Assembly (NCBI GenBank): GCA_905221605.1
Contig: CAJNDS010002837.1
Span: 90,001 to 154,000, forward strand
Reading direction: 5' to 3'
Source: Symbiodinium natans
Lineage: Eukaryota; Sar; Dinophyceae; Suessiales; Symbiodiniaceae
Length of the DNA stretch: 64,000 nt
Within the stretch, counting starts at the first letter, position 1; every line of letters starts with the position of its first letter. Of this stretch, positions 12,600 through 23,549 are shown one piece after another. The notes under the pieces are model-generated. The model was not told where the DNA came from and made no database searches. It saw nothing but the letters and a program-made list of their open reading frames with translations. Made by a program: the position numbers and the translations under genes.

Positions 12600-13110
12600 T
12601 ACAATGCCCGAATGATGAGAATGTTCGTGCTACAAGCGCATACGAGTATATTTATTCACCAAAACATGCATGCCCGAACAATGATTACGTCCGTGCTACA
12701 ACAGCACCAATGACAAGCGCCCATGCCGGAAACATCCGCACTGCCGGCGTGGCCAAGTGACGAGAGCTTCCATGAAGGTCGACACCAGTGCATCCATTCA
12801 CCAGACCACCCATGCACAAACCATTATTCAGCAATATGGCTTCTGTACTGCAAACGCAAACCATGATTTACGCGTCCATGTCCAACGGATGCATACGTCC
12901 ATGCTGCCAGCGCATGCATGTGACCAGTTTCCTTGCCCGAAAATTAACCTCTCGCCTGTGCTAGCTACACATCTAACCACCAAAGCATCCATACTCGAAC
13001 GATGACTGCCAGCACACCCATGACCAGAGCATCTATGTCAGAGTGCGAGGAGTACGTCCGTGCTACAGTACCAGCGCACGTATCGCAAACCAGAGCAGCA
13101 GCCCATAACA
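12600..13110. repeat. Degenerate satellite-like repeat
   Basis: Diverged copies of a module recur. It is built from a CGAAyrATGA core, a TACGTCCGTGCTACA-type core and ACCAGAGC/ACCAGCGC-type words. Phase between copies is irregular. No gene is apparent. Confidence 0.6.
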
Positions 13111-15350
13111 GCCCGATCCATTGAAAGATATTGAACGGGTGCTCAAGTTTAGACACAGTGAGACGCCGCACTGCCCAAGAAGCGCGTCCTTGTCGCTGCC
13201 AACCAGGACCCCCCCTTCCCCCCACAATCATAGGTTGATGTTCCCGGCACGGCTTCACAGCATTCGTGGCATCACAGTTTCACCGTCGCATTTTCGCGGA
13301 TTCGTAGATTTGCCGACTCATGCTATGTCGTGCTTTCACGAATTCCCGGACTCGCGTTTGCCCGACAGCTCTCTGGATCTCTCCGGCACTTTGCGCACGT
13401 GCTACTGTGCGTCTCCAAGCGGCGGAGCAAAACCCTGCGGAAGGCGGCTAAGCACCGACGTGCGAACCTGCATGCGCTGCATGCTGCTTTCACTGCACAG
13501 AGTGTCTTAGTGCCGCACAACGCACAAACACTACAGAATCAGAAGGCTTCATATGGCTCATCAATGCTCAAGAACTGGCACCTCGGTGCCACACTCCGCC
13601 GCCAGGCGCCCTGGCCACTGTCGAGGGCACCCAGAGCCTCCTGCTGGCGGTGGTTGGGATACTTCTGACGTTCACCGCTTCTTAGCCAGCACTTACCAGC
13701 ACCTGGCACAGCTTCGCAGCTTGACCAGTGTTCAAGCACAACGTAGCACATCTATACGACTGTATATGAGTAGCTCACCTAGCTGCACATCTTGCCGGCG
13801 CGATCGACGATGTAAACATCAACATCGACAGATGTACTATTGCATGCGGGTCCTCCGACATGATCCGGGCGTGGCATCGCACGCGACATACCGACTTGAC
13901 TTATTTGACTTCTTCAGGGCCTTCCCAAACTACTTCCAGACCCTTTCAGAGTAGCTCTCTGGCGTTCCCTGGCACGATGAAGCCTTGGGCTTAGCAAGTT
14001 ATCTGAAGCCGTCCGTGATGGGGCTTGAGATCGGGCGTAGTATTGTTGCATGTGGCATTGGACATGCAAACTGCTTGACATTTGTCCGGCATCTGGGTGG
14101 CCTGTAGCAATCCAAGATCATGGCGTGCGCTGCCATCTAGAGGAAACCTACCATATCCTACCACGGCACATGTGCATTTAATGCCTTGTGCTGTATGTAC
14201 AAGCCCGACAAGCTCGTCAGGAATTCTTGAGCAGATTCCGTAGCTGCCGAGTCCATGTGAGCTTCTCACCCATACGGGTGATGCCCATAATTTGCCAGAA
14301 CTCAGACTCGACGTTCTTCACCTCCAGATTAGTCTCCCCGTCAATGTTGCAGATTCCCTCAGGCACGCAGAGTTGATTAGATCACGCTCACTTTAGCAAG
14401 CCATGACGCACTGGGTCACTGAAGTCACTGAAGGGCCTTCAGAGTATCGAAGGAGTCGAAGTGCTCCTCCAGCTTATCCAGGTGGCGCTCCGTGTAGCCG
14501 CCCCGCTGGTTGTCGAAACCGTCGAGCCACTCTTTGAACATCCTAGGTGCGAAATGGTGCGAACATCCTGAAACAGTTTCCTTTTCAATTCACGTTCGGC
14601 TCTTCAAATCATGCCGGGCATCCGCTTGCTCGATGTGGCTGGTTTCTTATTCCTCGGGCTGTCGCTGTCATCTATCGTCTCGGTCTCGGTCAACAAGCCT
14701 CTGTCGCACTCAAAATCGCCATCACGGAGAAGGATCCATTCACATTAAATCTGCCCAGGGCTCAGGCCGTAGGTGTATAAGGAGCATAAAGCAGGCCCCC
14801 CACCTTTCCCCCCCTCCCCGGCATTTGCCGCTGACCCTAGGGAACAATAACCTGTCACCCGCCTCCCCTGACCCCCCCTACCCCCTCCCCTGGCCCCCCT
14901 ACCCCCTCCCCTACCCCCTCCCCGGCCCCCTACCCCCAGCCCGCCTCTAGCCCACTTCCTCCCCCCCTCCACCCCTACATTTCCTCCTTATCCTTTTCTT
15001 GTGCTTCCTGTTGTTGCCGCCTGCCGACTCCTTCCTCCCCACCTGCCTCCTTTATCCATTCCCTACCTCTCTCCAAAAGAGCTAGCTTTCCTGGAAGTGG
15101 CGACCTTGCCGCTGCCGTGGTCACGAGACCCTGCCGAGGTGGGTCGCGTAGCGTTGCAATTAGGAGCTTGTTTCAATGCTTGCTCGGAGCTCTTCTCAAC
15201 ACTCTCCGCGCTTGAAGGCAAGCAGAAACGGTGTGAAAGAGGAATATTTCGATACTTCCCTGAAATTCCCGAAGCTGTCTGTTTACTTGTTGGCAACCGC
15301 CAAGGGATGCCAAGGGCCAAGGGGCGCTTGTGGATGTTGTTGGCATTCTG
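13110..15350. other. Mostly non-coding, with a C-rich tract
   Basis: Nothing recognisable apart from a strongly C/T-rich tract at about 14800-15000 (CCCCTCCC, CCCCCTACCC), which gives artificial Gly/Arg frames on the minus strand. Confidence 0.5.
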
Positions 15351-15359
15351 CTGACCAAC

Positions 15360-16132
15360 CTTGGGCGTGCCACCAGAGCGACTCGCCGCGTTGGCTGGCT
15401 GCTCAGAGGGCTGGTCGCTGCGCTGCCCGCTGCGCTGCGCGCTGCGCTGCTCCTTCCTTGGGGCATCCCCAGGAACTTTACGAGGAGCCTCGACCTCCTT
15501 GCCATCCTCGCTCAGGCGAATGGCCTTCCCACAGCTTCAGGGCTAGGGTCGCTGAAGATTGCGCTTCTCACCATGTCGCTGCCTACGAGGGCCCCTATTC
15601 GCATCCCCGCAGCCGCGCTGCCGAGTTTCGTGAAACGGGAATCCACGCGTTCACGTGTCCGCGCTCCGCTCTAAAAAAAGGGCGGGATTAGGTCCTAGTG
15701 AGACGTATGTTAGGACATATTATAACTTCCAGTGGCCTCGATCTGCAGTCGAGGAAGCTCCTGCTCCTCCCAGATCCAGCCTCGCTTCGGCGGCCAGCCA
15801 TCCGGGCCAGGACCTGCATGTGCCCAGATTTCGTTTGCGCCAACCGTCTCGCCCATCCACCATTGGCGGTCCTCCAAGGATGTCTCCGGATGTCTCAGGA
15901 CAGTCTCTACAGCACAACTCAACTGAAGATGGCTGACTACGCTAGAGTGCGCTTGTCTCGGTCGTGCAGCCGATCCAGTCTGGAATCTGGTGCAAGTCTC
16001 AGAGACACCAAGAGTCGCAAGATGTCGCAAGATGTCGCAAGATCTCGCAAGAGCTTCAACTTCGTCGCGGCCCGCCTGGTGGTAGATCTTTACCGCCCGC
16101 TGCTCCTGGGTTCTCTTCGGCAGTGTCTTGAC
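15360..16132 (-). CDS. Unknown gene with a tryptophan-rich exon
   Basis: Four exons are proposed. They are 16061-16132 (VKTLPKRTQEQRAVKIYHQA...), 15737-15871 (DRQWWMGETVGANEIWAHAG then PDGWPPKRGWIWEEQELP), 15572-15670 (SGARTRERVDSRFTKLGSAA...MRIGALVGSDM) and 15360-15524 (AIRLSEDGKEVEAPRK, then Gln/Arg/Ser-rich). All junctions are phase 0 and each exon is an exact number of codons. The second exon has six Trp in 45 residues. An acceptor with T7AG precedes the third. Its intron to the fourth is 47 nt; if retained, the frame instead ends at SPEAVGRPFA. I recognise no family. The last exon lies over a GCGCTGCGCTGC low-complexity tract and is the least certain. Confidence 0.55.
16011..16050. repeat. 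Ten-base tandem repeat
   Basis: Four copies of GATGTCGCAA-like units lie just inside or beside the first proposed exon of the Trp-rich gene. Confidence 0.85.
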
Positions 16133-16412
16133 CTCAGTTCACGACATGCCCCCCCCCACGGTGCGGCATCCCACCAGATGACTTCATGGAGAAGAGACGA
16201 TTTTTGTTGGCAGTGAGCCCCTTTGTGCGTCAGCATACCATGGGCAGTCTGTGACCGGTCGGCGTAACATGGCAAAAATAGAGGGACAAGCCGGAAGCCC
16301 AAGTGCCACATGCGACAGAATGAACTCGGTTCCGCAGGTTTCTTGTTCATAACTTTGGCCCATTAAGAACGTTCTTTTAAGCCATAACCACGGCCTGTTC
16401 CACTGAGCCAAC

Positions 16413-16519
16413 CTTCGGAATCTGCGGCAATCTGCGTCTTTGTGACATGCAAGGCATCCGGCTTTCTCTTCGTTGATGAGGCTGGCTTATGCAAGAGCAA
16501 CCTTCTCTCAGTTGAGGCC
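16413..16519 (-). CDS. Unknown exon, basic
   Basis: The exon reads ASTERRLLLHKPASSTKRK...HVTKTQIAADSE, 35 codons, between a GTAAG|G acceptor and a GAAG|GTTGGC donor. It is the only open frame across this stretch. Just upstream another coding-like frame (SWTQENFRDAALTVG, from about 16700) may be a preceding exon. The function is unknown. Confidence 0.45.
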
Positions 16520-17008
16520 CTTACATTGATGGCTGGTGAATTGCTTCCAAAAGGTGACGTTCGCGACAGGATGTTGCAGGAAGGGAATGCATGAAAAAGG
16601 AAGTCAGCTTGTGGAGTGTCGCTCCGCGGTCTCCCTTGTGTCGTCCCAACACGCCTACGGTGAGCGCTGCGTCCCTGAAGTTTTCTTGGGTCCAGGACTT
16701 TTGGGTTGCGACAATACTTGTCGCCAGACCGAAGAGGCGACAACTGCTCTATGCCTGCGACTTGGTGGACATGAAGGGGGCGTGCCCAGCAGGTGATTCA
16801 TGAAAAAAATTGCATCATCTGCATATCGCAAAAATGGTTCTCACCTTTGGTCTTGTCAAAATGACTACAAAACTTTCATGAAGGCAACAGGTCATAGCAG
16901 CACTTGAACTTCGAAAAATTTAACAATAAGTTTCTGTGTGGCTGGGCCCTGAACTTTGCAGCACACACTCGTGTTCTCACTGAAATTTCCATTGAACTTT
17001 CGACAGAC

Positions 17009-17310
17009 CTGCCCTCGCATCGCTCCAATGGATGCTTGCAAGTCTCGAAAACAGGCAATCCGCCACCACCAGGTTCATGTTTGGCGATGCAGTACAAACC
17101 AGCCAGCATAGATGTAATACCTGGCTGGCCCTCCTGCCAGGAGACTTCAAGGCGGATCAAATTCCCCAAAGATGCTTGTTGGGCCTCTCAGGGTTTTCTA
17201 GAACCACCAGTCGTTCCACCTCCCGCAGACAAGCACTTCAGGCAGAATTGCGCGTCATGGGCCTTTGTAGTGCAAAGAGGCCATAATCCCCTTAGTCTAG
17301 ATTCTACTAG
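17009..17310 (-). CDS. Putative exons, Cys-containing, unknown
   Basis: Two coding-like minus segments are seen. About 17200-17290 reads LWPLCTTKAHDAQFCLKCLS, and 17009-17160 reads SWQEGQPGITSMLAGLYCIA then LPVFETCKHPLERCEG, ending at a good CAG|GTCTGT donor. The 5' edges were not resolved. No family was recognised. Confidence 0.35.
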
Positions 17311-17689
17311 ATCAACCCCGAATTTGTTTTCGGGGCGCAGAAGTGTAAGGTTTGCAGCATGCGGATTAGGCGTTCCAGGGTCTCGAAGGGCGCCGGCGAA
17401 GGCCGCAGTGTAAGACCACCACAACAGAAGCAAAGTGGCAGCCACAGGAGCAAGATCAGAGCCCAAAAGCTCTCCGCACAGCAGGGATGCACAATTGATA
17501 CACACAAATGAAGGCCTCATAATCTTCGCCACTCACGCGCACCAGGAGAGAGAAGTGTCCACAGTTCCTTGGTGGGCTGATGCTACAAGCTTGTGCTCTC
17601 CCAACTAGCCAACGCAGATCTAGTGAACAGCCTGTGTGAACCTGCGCTCGCCAAAAAGATGGCGTACTGCATATACAAACACTGCTAAC

Positions 17690-18133
17690 TTTGCATGCAG
17701 CATCTTCGGCGGCTGGAGATTTTCTCGACTTCGCAGAGATTCTGGGACCTTCGCCATCTCCGCAAGTCTCAAAGCGTTCTGGTAGGCTTTTTCTGCCTCG
17801 TTGTCCGGTGCCGCCGGCTTCGGCACCGGGGCTACCGATGGAGCTGGCTTCTGTTTCGGCGGTGGAGCGGGAGGGGCTGGCACCGATGCAGCCTTGCGCT
17901 TCAAGCCCTCTTCTGGCGCCTGTACAACATGTGGCGCTGGCTTGAGGTTGACGGGCACTCGCTGCGGGGCTGGCGGAGGCCCTGGCGGCTTTTTTGGCGG
18001 GACTGTTGGCGTCGGTTGCGGCATCGTCGGCACCGCATTTGGGTGGAACCTGACAACTCTTTTGCCGAACGATGAAGGAGCTTTTTCCGGTGCAGCCAAG
18101 GGGCAAGGGCGTTGCGGGCTGTGGGAAGATTGA
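17690..18133 (-). CDS. Proline/alanine-rich exon
   Basis: One frame reads RFHPNAVPTMPQPTPTVPPK, continues through many PPAP/PKP stretches and ends with NEAEKAYQNALRLAEMAKVP. The change from a Pro-rich linker to an amphipathic helix argues for real coding. The matching plus-strand frames are Gly/Cys-rich shadows. Such linkers are common in scaffold and RNA-binding proteins, but no domain identifies this one. Edges are approximate. Confidence 0.45.
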
Positions 18134-18629
18134 GGTCGCATGTACCCCGTCTGCCTCCTCTCCTGAATCAACGAGGCTACACAGCACAGTGCTTTCCTCG
18201 CGTCTGGCACTTCCCCGCTCCTGCTCGCCGCACAAGATGTTCCACATCTCGCCTTTGCACGCTGTCGCCCACAACCCACACTTCAGAGGGTACGAACCTC
18301 GGCTATCTCAGCTCTCTTTCACAAATTTCAGCGCTGCGACCATCAACACAACTTCAGCGTTCCCCAACCAAGACGCCTTCTTTCCAGTGCCGACCTGGAC
18401 TCAGTCCAGAGAAACTCCCGAGGAAAAGGCCCTCATTGCTTGACACACATGTATCAGTCATGTGTCAATTACAGCGTCGCTCAGTGCTGCTTAGGAGCAC
18501 GACGCACAGGTCGGCTCCCCGACTTCTGGCCACAATGACCTTTTTGTGCATTCGCAAGGTCGGGCTATGCCGCGGAGGCACCTGTGACAGTTGTGATGTG
18601 GCGTGGCGACAGCTTTGTGGAACCTTTCC

Positions 18630-18917
18630 TTATTCTTGGATGATTGCCAGTGCATCTGCAGAACTTCCAGCCTCAATGCGTCGGACATGACCTTTCCGAA
18701 GCTGGTCCAAATGCCTGAGGACCTCAGGCCGACTTGTGTTGAACAGGCATGTGGACACAACGAGGCCAACGAAGTAGGGACCGAGGAGGTGAGATATGGT
18801 GAGATCAGCTCGCAGCCAAGTGACGAACACTGCTGGCTGGAAAATACCATGCTTCGCTGCCCGAACAGCATCCCACACAAACTGCTCAGGCTGGTGGTCA
18901 TAAGGAAATTTCCTCGG
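18630..18917 (-). CDS. Unknown exon
   Basis: After CCGAG|G the frame reads KFPYDHQPEQFVWDAVRAAK and runs without a stop to HLDQLRKGHVRRIEAGSSAD, ending at LAIIQE and TAA. It may be one exon, or two with an intron in the middle: a second frame (IWTSFGKVMSDALRLEVL) is also open there. It could be the 3' part of the gene at 19363-19752. The function is unknown. Confidence 0.45.
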   Translation of the reverse strand, partial: PRKFPYDHQPEQFVWDAVRAAKHGIFQPAVFVTWLRADLTISHLLGPYFVGLVVSTCLFNTSRPEVLRHLDQLRKGHVRRIEAGSSADALAIIQE

Positions 18918-19362
18918 CAACGAATGGCGTGCCAGGTTTCATTGTCGGGGTTGGGTCGACTCGAGCTGAGCATCTTTTGTGGGGTCGTCAGTGTCCGACA
19001 TGCTGCTGTCAGCTTGCCTCTCCAAAATATCGGAGCACACCGCAGGTATCCGCAGGTTGGACAACACAAAAAAAAATTGACCAGACGACGACACGCCTGC
19101 GTCACTTTGTGAGCCGGCACGGCACTGGCGCCTCGGCGCCACCAACTGAAAGTGCCAGCAGGTTGGACACGAGCACACGTTTGCGAATCAAGATAAACCA
19201 CCGAGCAGCCGGAAGCCCGCCAAGATTTCATCTCTGGATGCACAGCGGTCCACCGACCTGGAAAGGTTCCTTCATCATTCTAGGCCTGCAAATCTACTGT
19301 ACTATGCTTACAAAGTTGTCCTTCTCGGCATGCGCTCCTATGTCATACCTTCGCCGGCCAAG

Positions 19363-19752
19363 TCACAGTAGGTCGTAGTGGCTCTGAGGGGCCAGCTTCA
19401 CCCATGAATCCAGAACCTCTGTAAAGACATTGCCTGTCCAGATGGTTTCCACGAAGCTTTGAGGCCTGAAGTGCGAAGCAAAGCGCAAGGCTGCTGTCAG
19501 ATTGTGAGACACTCACTGTGGAAGCGAGGTTCATCGCAAAAGCTTCTGTGGGGAGGAAGCCGAGGATACTCCGGAGATCCTGCAAACTCATGTGCGCCCT
19601 CATACGCACACTCATATGCACACTCGTCGTCACAAGCAAAAAGCATCGGGAGACTGCGTCCTCCACTTGTATCTCTTCAGCTTTCTTCGGTGGCTTCACC
19701 TGCACACCCGCTGCTTGCCGGAACTGCAGCTCAACGCCGTTGTAGACAATGC
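19363..19752 (-). CDS. Unknown three-exon gene segment
   Basis: Exons: 19655-19752 (IVYNGVELQFRQAAGVQVKP, then KKAEEIQVEDA), 19517-19579 (DLRSILGFLPTEAFAMNLAST, followed by a perfect GTGAGT donor) and 19363-19465 (PQSFVETIWTGNVFTEVLDS, then WVKLAPQSHYDLL and TGA). The first two join in phase 0. The third needs phase 2 before it, so a GA donor two bases downstream of the GTGAGT position, or an unseen exon, is required. All three look strongly coding. No family was recognised. Confidence 0.55.
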
Positions 19753-20309
19753 CTCTCCTGGGCGAAGACTGGTGTTTGGACGGAACCTTAGCCCTCCGGC
19801 CTTTTCGCCTTGCATGGGACCCTACGACCCTGCGTCACGAGTTACCCTGAAACGACCAGCCTGCTCAGGCAAGGCACATTGCTTGGAAAGATGTGCTCTA
19901 GCACTTGCAAGCCTGTCGAACTAGCCTTCACGTGCAGATGCACTTGGGATACTATCGCGACATTTGAAACCAGAAAGGGAAGAACCGTCAAAAGCATGTG
20001 CACTTCAAAGCTCTTCAACTTCGCAGTGTGCACGAATTGGTTCCCAACAGTCGCGGCTTGATACTCACACAGCTTACTACACGCTACGACGTGGGTAGAT
20101 ACTGCCGGTTCTTCATGGTCGCTTTTTGCAGGTATAACAAAGGTGCGGATGGTCCAAAAAAACTTGTCTGGCGGGGATCTGCCGACCCCTGTCGGGGTCA
20201 GCGCCTGTGAAATCGTTTAGCTAAAGAAGTTCTCCTCCCCCTCCCTCGTAGGAAAGACCCCCGCCCACCGTACTTTTACAATACCGCGAAATGCGAGTCC
20301 CCTAGACTG

Positions 20310-20550
20310 CTCGCTCGCAGTGAACCCATCCAAAAGCTGCGCGATTTGACACCCTCCGCGAGGCCGACAGCATGTGATTTGAGATGAAAAACCACGTTTC
20401 GGCCAGGCCCTGGCGAGAGCACGGTGTTGCTCCAAAATGAAAGCAAGCCTCGAGCGAGGGCCAACGTGCCGGGCGCCAGCACCGCGCAGTCACGTCAATC
20501 TTAGTCTCTGGACGTTGGGACCCATAGTGTTGAAACACTGTTTTGCGAAC
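20310..20550. repeat. Dispersed repeat, copy 1
   Basis: It shares an ordered series of words with 57330-57565. These are a CACCCTCC(G/C)CGAGGC-type block, the 14-mer CCAACGTGCCGGGC within a longer similar stretch, and a GTTGG...AACACTGTTT block. Both copies have the same orientation on the + strand. No coding capacity was recognised; it could be a diverged non-autonomous transposon or SINE-like element. Confidence 0.6.
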
Positions 20551-20969
20551 TGTTCATGGGCACAACGAATTGTATCAAGCAGAAAAGTTGTATGTTCATG
20601 CGCCGTAGTGACGGCCCTTGCTTTATCTTTTCAAAACAGTTACCGAACGGCATTGACTATCAAGTTTCCAGAAGAGTCTCATCTACGTAAGCCTAAGGCC
20701 TAGAATTTTCGAACAGCTTCCAGATTCCAAAAGAAGGGGCTCCTTCTATCTGCCCTCAATACTTTTCAAAGACATAGCTGTGTTGTAAGTATGTTCGGGA
20801 AATCATACTCGTCTCTGTTTCCAGAGGTGGCTCGGGACCATTTAAACACTCGTATGGTTGCCCTTGATGGCATGATGTTTTGAAACCAAAGCTTGTGCGG
20901 CTAAAACGAGGCTTGCGAGAAGCAACTCCTCGCTGACAAGCGAGGGGGAGTCGGAGTTGGGGCCCATTG

Positions 20970-21035
20970 CACGCAGTGGGGGTGGGGGGGGTGGTGGGGG
21001 GGTGGGTGGGGCGTGGGGGGGGGTGGGGGGGCGCG
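20970..21035. repeat. G-rich tract
   Basis: About 65 nt of GGTGGGG-type sequence with C scattered only rarely. It could form G-quadruplexes on the + strand. Confidence 0.8.
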
Positions 21036-21352
21036 AGGGGAGCAAGGTCCAAAGAAAAAGCAGTCCAAAATAGAACCCTGAACAACCCGAAACATTGCAC
21101 AAAAGCACTCGTGCGGGAACAACCCGCGCTCCCATGTGGTCAGGCATCAGGTTAAGAGCTAGAGCTGCGGCTGCCGGCGTGCAGAATCGGAGAGTAACCC
21201 TACCTGGGCGGGTGCGGAACATGCTGTGAATCCAGCGCGGCCAAGCACATGAACCAGTGACATATCAAGGCAGCCTTCATGGAAGAGGCACTGCTTCAAA
21301 GGATCCTCCTGGCAGGTTCAGGCTCACTAAGCAAACTCCAAAGCAGCGTGCA

Positions 21353-21733
21353 TCAAGTCATGATGCCCCGAACAGCCTCCAGTGGAAAATCATCCTGCTG
21401 TATACCCGCATCACCCAGATTGCCCCACCATGCCTTCAGAGTACTAAAAAGCTCACGCTTGGCAGCTTGGCAAAGCTTACAACATGAGCACAGTTGTGGC
21501 CCAGCTGCACCGTTCACGAGGTCGCGAAGATATGCCTGGTCTTTGCAAGCATGATCCTGAGCACAGGAGAACATGCTGGTGAACGGCTCCCCTTTTTTGC
21601 CTGAATGACGTCCCCGGTCCCTTGACAACAGCAACCCGGCAGCAACCCCCAACCACAACACGATGAAGCCAATGGACGAAGAAGGTACCATGGAGAAGGG
21701 CATGAAAATTTGGATGTTGTCTATACAAACAGC
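21353..21733 (-). CDS. Putative membrane-anchored Cys-rich ORF or exon
   Basis: After GGTCAG the frame reads AVCIDNIQIFMPFSM, then a hydrophobic segment IGFIVLWLGVAAGLLLS, then basic RDRGRHSGKKG, then a Cys-rich part ending in CSCCKLC and a charged tail to TGA. A hydrophobic helix followed by basic residues is typical of a single-pass membrane protein with the basic side in the cytosol. No family was recognised. A second minus frame is also open, so it could be wrong. Confidence 0.4.
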   Translation of the reverse strand, partial: AVCIDNIQIFMPFSMVPSSSIGFIVLWLGVAAGLLLSRDRGRHSGKKGEPFTSMFSCAQDHACKDQAYLRDLVNGAAGPQLCSCCKLCQAAKRELFSTLKAWWGNLGDAGIQQDDFPLEAVRGIMT

Positions 21734-22539
21734 CTGACCACCCGGTGTCTGTGTCACCGTGGTTCAACTGGAGGGAGGGGCGGGAATTGTGGGGCACCAA
21801 CAAAGTGCATGCTGCGCACTTTGCGAAACACCTAGAAGAGAAGAGCCCAGCCTCTAAAACCCCTCCAAAAGAGCCAGGAAATACCTCTGCACAAATGCTG
21901 CGTCCGGTAGCCAGCTGCAAGTTGCAAGTCTCCACAGGCGGCGAGGCGCCACATGAACACAAGCAGCAACTGAAAAAACAAAAAAAAAACTTGTCCAGCT
22001 AGGGCTCGCCCTCCGGAAGTCCAAGGAGCTCTACGTCGCACGCAGTGGCTCCGCTCATGGCCGCTGGAGCACGGCGATTCGGGGCGACCCCATTGCCCCA
22101 TCTATGCGTGAGCCAGTCTAGCTGGCAGTCTTGCTGCGCGCTGTCATAGTGGGAAGCTTATTTGAAATCAGTCCTCTGCTCTGATTGTGTGATGGCATCA
22201 AGATGCATCAAGAACGACTGTGAGTACCTAAGCAACTGCATCTACAAGGCTGCACTAGCGCAGCTTAAACACTTCGCGAGCCAAATGTTGTAGACACACA
22301 CACATACGCATGCAATCGTTATGTGTGTTGCTAGGCATGCACCTTGGAATCTGCTTTCCTCCTTGTCCTTATTCACGCGTCATGTGGGTAGCACACCTAT
22401 ATGCAGCAGCGATCCAAGACGAAGGTTTCAGAAAGCGTGAGCACGCCAAACAAACATTCGTGACCACGAAGCGTAAGATACCATAATTGGGGTCCTGGTG
22501 CCTGAGGCGCATACCAGAGCAAAACAAAGGTGCTCAGCC

Positions 22540-22645
22540 GAAACCACGCACGCGATACACGCACGCACTCACGCACACTCACACACACACGCAAAGACAC
22601 AAATACACAGACAAACAGACACACAGACAAACAAACAAACACATT
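22540..22645. repeat. CA-rich microsatellite
   Basis: Interrupted CACA/ACAGACAA repeats, just beyond the last NHL exon seen. Confidence 0.9.
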
Positions 22646-22651
22646 AGTAAC

Positions 22652-23495
22652 CCGGCTTGGCCAATCGCCGTTTGCCAGCGCCAGTCCGGTAGGAAAGTTG
22701 AGCTTCCCTGCCATTGCCAAAAGCTTCAGCACAAGCTAATCCAAGTCCAATGAGCAGAGACAGCATCGATGAGAAAGAACCCGAGCCAGAACTGTAAGAC
22801 AAGCAGGTGGAGATGCTTTTCTTGGAAGATCTGAAAATTGGCCTGCCGCTGTGCTCGGGCCACCGTCCACCTGCAACTGCGGGTTCCACAAGTGGGCAAC
22901 CAATAACGATGACTGATTGAGAGGTTGAGGCTTGGCAGATACAAAGCCCTCACAGTCTCAGTGCTTGTAGAAGCCTTCCCAACTGCAGGCTCTGCAGGAC
23001 TGCCCCAAGTCCAAAAACACTTCATCTGTTTTCCGGAGCTCGTCGTAGGGCCACTTCGCTTACGTCATATGCAGCACGGCGCTGTCCAGCAAGGGCCTGC
23101 GTGTATTGCGTGTACATTCAGATCAAAGTTGGTCTCCGGGTCGCCCGCCACAGCCGTCCCTGTAGCACCGGCAGGCGTCCAACGCACCACCTACCGAGCT
23201 GGGTGTAAAAAGTCTGCAGAGTCTACATCATGCCTGCGGCGGGCTACTGTCGAATTCTTTGCAAGGAAGCATGCGGAGCTCGCAGGTCTAGCTAACACAC
23301 CAGCTGTTGAATCGGCAGCATCTAGCAACCTGTATGCAGAGAAGCTGCTTTTGGCCGACGGAGCTCTCTTAAGCAGAGTCTACGCGCGAAGCACACCCCA
23401 AATTGCCAAAGCTACCAAAACTCCTTTCAATTGCCAATTTGCACCGAACTTGCACCCGGCCCGGTGATTCTGGGTATCTGCCACATAGACTTGAC
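22652..23495 (-). CDS. NHL-repeat (beta-propeller) protein, partial
   Basis: NHL repeats fold into blades of a propeller used for binding proteins or RNA. Exons: 23461-23495 (QVYVADTQNHR), 23116-23190 (VVRWTPAGATGTAVAGDPET, then NFDLN) and 22652-22707 (KLNFPTGLALANGDWPSR). The first two join in phase 0 to give YVADTQNHR-VVRW...G...AG, the classic blade signature; the third has the PTGLAL start of another blade. At least one exon between 22710 and 23110 is missing and more blades are expected upstream. The donor at 23461 is GC. The number of blades and any partner domain are unknown. Confidence 0.7.
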
Positions 23496-23549
23496 CTGGC
23501 GCCGCACTTGACAAGAAAAAACACAGAAATTGCGAGTGCACGACTTTAT

